NCBI GenBank assembly: GCA_028065725.1
Contig: JAPTVL010000242.1
Location: 1-24,978 of the forward strand
Direction: 5' to 3'
Length of the DNA stretch: 24,978 nucleotides
DNA from: Betaproteobacteria bacterium
GTDB taxonomy: Bacteria; Pseudomonadota; Gammaproteobacteria; Burkholderiales; Rhodocyclaceae
The stretch's first letter is position 1. Each line of letters starts with the position of its first letter. The translations under genes and the position numbers were made by a program. This document shows, one piece after another, positions 22,505 to 24,978 of the stretch. The notes beneath the pieces are model-generated. The model saw nothing but the letters and a program-made list of their open reading frames with translations. It searched no databases and was not told the origin of the DNA.

Positions 22505-23716
22505 ATGTTGAGAAAGGTCACTACCACCACGACCCCGCAGAAGGTGTGGGAACGCCTGTTGCGCAAGGAGCCGATGTTCATCCTCGACGTGCGCAACCGT
22601 GACGAGTTCGAACGCTGGCGGGTGGAAGGCCCGCATGCCGTGCCCACGTTCAACATCCCCTATTTCGAGCTGCTCGACCTGGAAGGCGAGCAGGAGGATG
22701 TCACCGAGGCCGTGATGCGCGGGGTGCAGGCGCAGCTCATGGAACAGCTGCCCACTGATCGGCCCATCCTCGCCGTCTGCGCCGAGGGCAATACCTCCGG
22801 TTACGTGGCCGAGGGGCTGCGCCGCCTGGGTTTCGACGCGGAGAACATGGAAGGCGGCATGGAGGCCTGGGGCAACTTCTACTACTGGCGCCCGGTCGAG
22901 GAGACCGAGCGCTTTTCGCTTTTCCAGATGGTGCGCCCGGCCCGCGGCTGCCTGAGCCACATCCTGGTGAGCGAGCATCGCGCCGCGGTGTTCGACCCCG
23001 CCCGCCACATCGAGACCTATCACGAGCTGGCCGCCGCCGTGGGTGCCCGGATCGAGCGGGTGCTGGATACCCATCTGCATGCCGATCATCTGAGCGGCGG
23101 ACCGGCGCTTGGACAGCGCGACCACATTCCCTATTACCTGCATCCCTACGACGCCATCCATCCGATAGACATGCTGCCCGCCCGCATGGCGTATCGCCCG
23201 CTGGAGGCGGGGCAGACGTTCCGGATCGGCTCGGCCGAGGTCAAGGCGCTGCATTTTCCCGGCCACACCCTGGGGATGGTCGCCTTCCTCATCGAGGGAC
23301 GCTATCTGCTGAGCGGTGACAGCCTGTTCCTGGAGTCCATCGCCCGTCCGGATCTGGGCGGCAAGGCCGAGGCCTGGGCGCCGCTGCTCTACGACTCGCT
23401 GATGCAGATGGAGCAGCTTCCGGACGAAACGCTGGTACTGCCGGCCCATTTCAACGACATCGCCGCAGCCGATGGCAACGGCGTCTTCCGCGCCACGCTG
23501 GGCGAGCTCAAACAGCGCAATCCCGGCCTGCTCAAGCTGGCCGAGGGTAAAGCGGCCTTCTGCGACTATATCCTGGCGAACCTGCCGGAGTTTCCCGCGG
23601 CCTATGTCGAGATCAAGCGGGCCAATGCAGGCCTGACCACGCCGGACGAGCGCAAGGCGCAGGAGTTGGAGCTGGGAAAGAACATCTGTGCGGTGGGAAA
23701 GTCGAAAATCCGGTGA
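22505..23716 (+). CDS. Rhodanese-metallo-beta-lactamase fusion (persulfide dioxygenase type)
   Basis: The 403-residue protein has an N-terminal rhodanese domain (about 1-130) with active-site Cys92 in VCAEGNTSGY, which could carry a persulfide. A metallo-beta-lactamase domain (about 135-360) of the ETHE1/glyoxalase II type carries HLHADH (His190, His192, Asp194, His195), His254 in HFPGHT, Asp272 in SGDSLF and His315 in LPAHF. ETHE1-like enzymes oxidise glutathione persulfide to sulfite, the substrate of AprBA, which explains its place at the end of the apr operon. AGGAGG lies before the ATG, 16 bases after aprA. Known fusions usually carry the rhodanese domain at the C-terminus; here it is N-terminal. 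No signal peptide is seen. Confidence 0.88.
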   Translation: MLRKVTTTTTPQKVWERLLRKEPMFILDVRNRDEFERWRVEGPHAVPTFNIPYFELLDLEGEQEDVTEAVMRGVQAQLMEQLPTDRPILAVCAEGNTSGYVAEGLRRLGFDAENMEGGMEAWGNFYYWRPVEETERFSLFQMVRPARGCLSHILVSEHRAAVFDPARHIETYHELAAAVGARIERVLDTHLHADHLSGGPALGQRDHIPYYLHPYDAIHPIDMLPARMAYRPLEAGQTFRIGSAEVKALHFPGHTLGMVAFLIEGRYLLSGDSLFLESIARPDLGGKAEAWAPLLYDSLMQMEQLPDETLVLPAHFNDIAAADGNGVFRATLGELKQRNPGLLKLAEGKAAFCDYILANLPEFPAAYVEIKRANAGLTTPDERKAQELELGKNICAVGKSKIR

Positions 23717-23734
23717 CGAACCCGTCTCCGCTGC

Positions 23735-23768
23735 GAATTTGCACGTTGGTTTTGGCAAATTCATTCTT
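23735..23768 (+). terminator. Weak candidate terminator after the apr operon
   Basis: GAATTTGC (23735-23742) and GCAAATTC (23755-23762) form a perfect 8-bp stem with a 12-base loop, followed by ATTCTTT. It lies 19 bases after the last operon stop. The stem is AT-rich and the T-run short, so termination efficiency is uncertain. Confidence 0.3.
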
Positions 23769-23780
23769 TGCGAAAATTGC

Positions 23781-23861
23781 CGGACCAGCGTCATTTGTTT
23801 CCGTAAACGACGGACCACGTATGGTGCAGACTGCCTCATTGTGGTGCACGCCACAGACTGC
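23781..23861. promoter_or_regulatory. Repeat array upstream of the sigma-54 promoter (enhancer candidate)
   Basis: Within 81 bases there are direct repeats CGGACCA (23781, 23811), TGGTGCA (23822, 23842) and CAGACTGC (23827, 23854), plus an inverted repeat TGTGG-N6-CCACA (23840-23855). The array sits about 60-140 bases before the -24 element, the usual location of bacterial enhancer-binding-protein sites. The repeats have no other explanation. Confidence 0.4.
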
Positions 23862-23920
23862 AACCCGCCTCAGAAACAACAACAGCCCCATAAACCAATA
23901 AGTTAAAAAAGCAGCCCTGC

Positions 23921-23938
23921 TTGGTACAGCGCTTGCTT
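23921..23938 (+). promoter_or_regulatory. Sigma-54 (RpoN) promoter
   Basis: TTGGTACAGCGCTTGCTT matches the -24/-12 consensus TTGGCAC-N5-TTGCW: the invariant GG (23923-23924) and GC (23934-23935) are separated by exactly ten bases. Transcription would start near 23947 and read towards the NCS1-like gene at 24145. An AT-rich stretch (AGTTAAAAAA) lies just upstream. Confidence 0.6.
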
Positions 23939-24043
23939 ACAGGCTTGATGACATGTTGATCCAGCACCGAGGCCGACCGGCAGAGGGAAGCCACATCCTG
24001 TCGTCAATTGCGCAATGAGGACATGAGCACCCCCGACTTTGCT

Positions 24044-24075
24044 TCAGATCCGGTTATCGGAATCTGAAACCGGAT
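24044..24075 (+). promoter_or_regulatory. Two mutually exclusive hairpins in the leader of the NCS1-like gene
   Basis: Hairpin A pairs TCAGAT (24044-24049) with ATCTGA (24062-24067); hairpin B pairs ATCCGGTT (24048-24055) with AACCGGAT (24068-24075). They share bases, so only one can form. A 14-codon frame (ATG 24023, stop 24065-24067) runs through them. This resembles an attenuator or translational switch, but no poly-U follows hairpin B. Confidence 0.3.
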
Positions 24076-24144
24076 TTCGAGCTTGTTTCGATGCCGGACT
24101 CATGTTCGCGGCAGCGTGCATTCACAAGGGACAGTCATCCAAGC

Positions 24145-24978
24145 ATGAGTCACGCATCGATGGAGCAGACGGGCAGCATTAATCCGCCGAAGGCGCTTCA
24201 GCGTGTCGTCAAGGTTCGCCGCGACTACAACACATGGGTCGCCGACGAGACGCTGGAAGATTACGCCCTGCGCTTCACCCCGCGCAGCTATCGCAAATGG
24301 ACCGAGTCGCGGGTGGCCAACACCGCCTTCGGCGCGGCGGCCTTCCTGGTGCTGGAAGCGGTGGGCGCGACGCTGCTGGTGAATTACGGCTTTCTCAACG
24401 CCACACTGGCCATCCTCGCCACCGGCCTGATCATTTTCATGATGGGCCTGCCGGTGAGCATCTACGCCGCCCGCTACGGGCTGGACATGGATCTGCTGAC
24501 GCGGGGCGCGGGCTTCGGCTATCTCGGCTCCACCCTCACTTCGCTGATCTACGCATCTTTCACTTTCATCTTCTTTGCGCTGGAAGCGGCCATCATGGCC
24601 TATGCCCTGGAGCTGGCGTTCGGCATTCCGCCGGCGTGGGGCTACCTGATCTGTGCGCTGGCGGTCATCCCCCTCGTCACCCACGGCGTCACCGTCATCA
24701 GCAGGCTGCAGACGATCACCCAGCCCGTCTGGCTGGTCCTGCTGGTGCTGCCTTACGCTTTTCTGCTGACCAAGGAGCCGGGGGCGTTCGCCGGCATCGT
24801 CGGCTATGCGGGCAACGGCACCGCCGGCTTCGATATCCACCTGTTCGGCGCCGCCATGGCGGTGGGGCTGGCGCTGATCACCCAGATGGGCGAGCAGGTG
24901 GACTACCTGCGTTTCATGCCGGAGCGCACCCCGGCCAATCGTCGCCGCTGGTGGGTCAGCGTGCTGGTGGGCGGCCCC
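24145..24978 (+). CDS. NCS1 (purine-cytosine permease) family membrane protein, 3' end outside window
   Basis: The frame is open for 278 codons to the window edge. After a short N-terminus, RRDYNTWVADETLEDYALRF precedes a run of hydrophobic helices with NCS1-type blocks: GLPVSIYAARYGLDMDLLTR, GAGFGYLGSTLTSLIYASFT, LVTHGVTVISRLQTITQPVW and LITQMGEQVDYLRFMP. The family imports nucleobases or related compounds. From memory, this N-terminal wording is closer to the transporter-like sensor domains of hybrid histidine kinases in beta- and gammaproteobacteria than to plain permeases, but the kinase part would lie beyond the edge. The start is uncertain: an in-frame ATG at 24091 is possible, and no strong ribosome site marks either. 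A sigma-54 promoter lies upstream. Confidence 0.8.
   Translation, partial: MSHASMEQTGSINPPKALQRVVKVRRDYNTWVADETLEDYALRFTPRSYRKWTESRVANTAFGAAAFLVLEAVGATLLVNYGFLNATLAILATGLIIFMMGLPVSIYAARYGLDMDLLTRGAGFGYLGSTLTSLIYASFTFIFFALEAAIMAYALELAFGIPPAWGYLICALAVIPLVTHGVTVISRLQTITQPVWLVLLVLPYAFLLTKEPGAFAGIVGYAGNGTAGFDIHLFGAAMAVGLALITQMGEQVDYLRFMPERTPANRRRWWVSVLVGGP

Noticed and set aside
20590..22656. Minus-strand 688-codon frame opposite aprA
   Set aside because: It is a shadow of aprA; the protein is rich in Arg, Gly and Val with no recognisable motif.
24100..24840. Minus-strand 246-codon frame at the right edge
   Set aside because: It is antisense to the NCS1-like membrane protein, whose helix pattern and family motifs are clear.

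Overview
The window reads as GC-rich chromosomal DNA from a chemolithotrophic, sulfur-oxidising betaproteobacterium, probably of the Thiobacillus/Hydrogenophilales type. That placement is an inference from three things: a dissimilatory sulfite reductase alpha gene of the sulfur-oxidiser type, an aprM-aprB-aprA operon with a membrane anchor, and a high-potential iron-sulfur protein. No rRNA, tRNA, CRISPR array, insertion sequence or integrase was recognised.

Left part (1-8540): a hairpin-bearing intergenic element; a two-gene minus-strand unit (an acidic protein built from two repeated modules, then a tiny membrane protein); a COG2187-type phosphotransferase; and a convergent PRPP synthase homologue. 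Reading the other way from the PRPP synthase are a 56-residue orphan ORF and a tightly packed set: nicotinamidase, nicotinate phosphoribosyltransferase, a LonB/YcbZ-like ATP-dependent protease and a tandem universal stress protein. PRPP synthase, nicotinamidase and nicotinate phosphoribosyltransferase together cover nicotinamide salvage to NaMN, here coupled to proteolysis and stress genes.

Middle (8540-16900): a stress and nucleic-acid-maintenance region containing three broken heat-shock genes. These are dnaK (lost N-terminus, large internal deletion, two small frameshifts), dnaJ (lost start codon, deletion from the J domain into the zinc finger) and hsp20 (5' half gone). Between them are intact genes: a ribosome hibernation factor fused to a cold-shock domain; a minus-strand run of EF-hand protein, HiPIP, CapA-like phosphoesterase and HhH protein; DNA polymerase X with a PHP domain; and RNA 3'-phosphate cyclase (rtcA).

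Right part (16400-23720): sulfur metabolism. On the minus strand dsrA stands without dsrB and is followed by a DUF4395 membrane protein and an exported truncated haemoglobin. On the plus strand a probable operon runs from an exported SOD-like/CHRD-like protein through aprM, aprB and aprA to a rhodanese-metallo-beta-lactamase fusion of the persulfide-dioxygenase type. DsrA (with a DsrB encoded elsewhere) would make sulfite, AprBA would oxidise sulfite to APS, and the last enzyme would handle persulfide sulfur.

Right edge (23720-24978): a regulatory region of about 430 bp with nested direct and inverted repeats, a good sigma-54 promoter and two competing hairpins. It precedes a gene cut by the window end that encodes an NCS1 permease-like membrane domain, possibly the sensor half of a hybrid histidine kinase.
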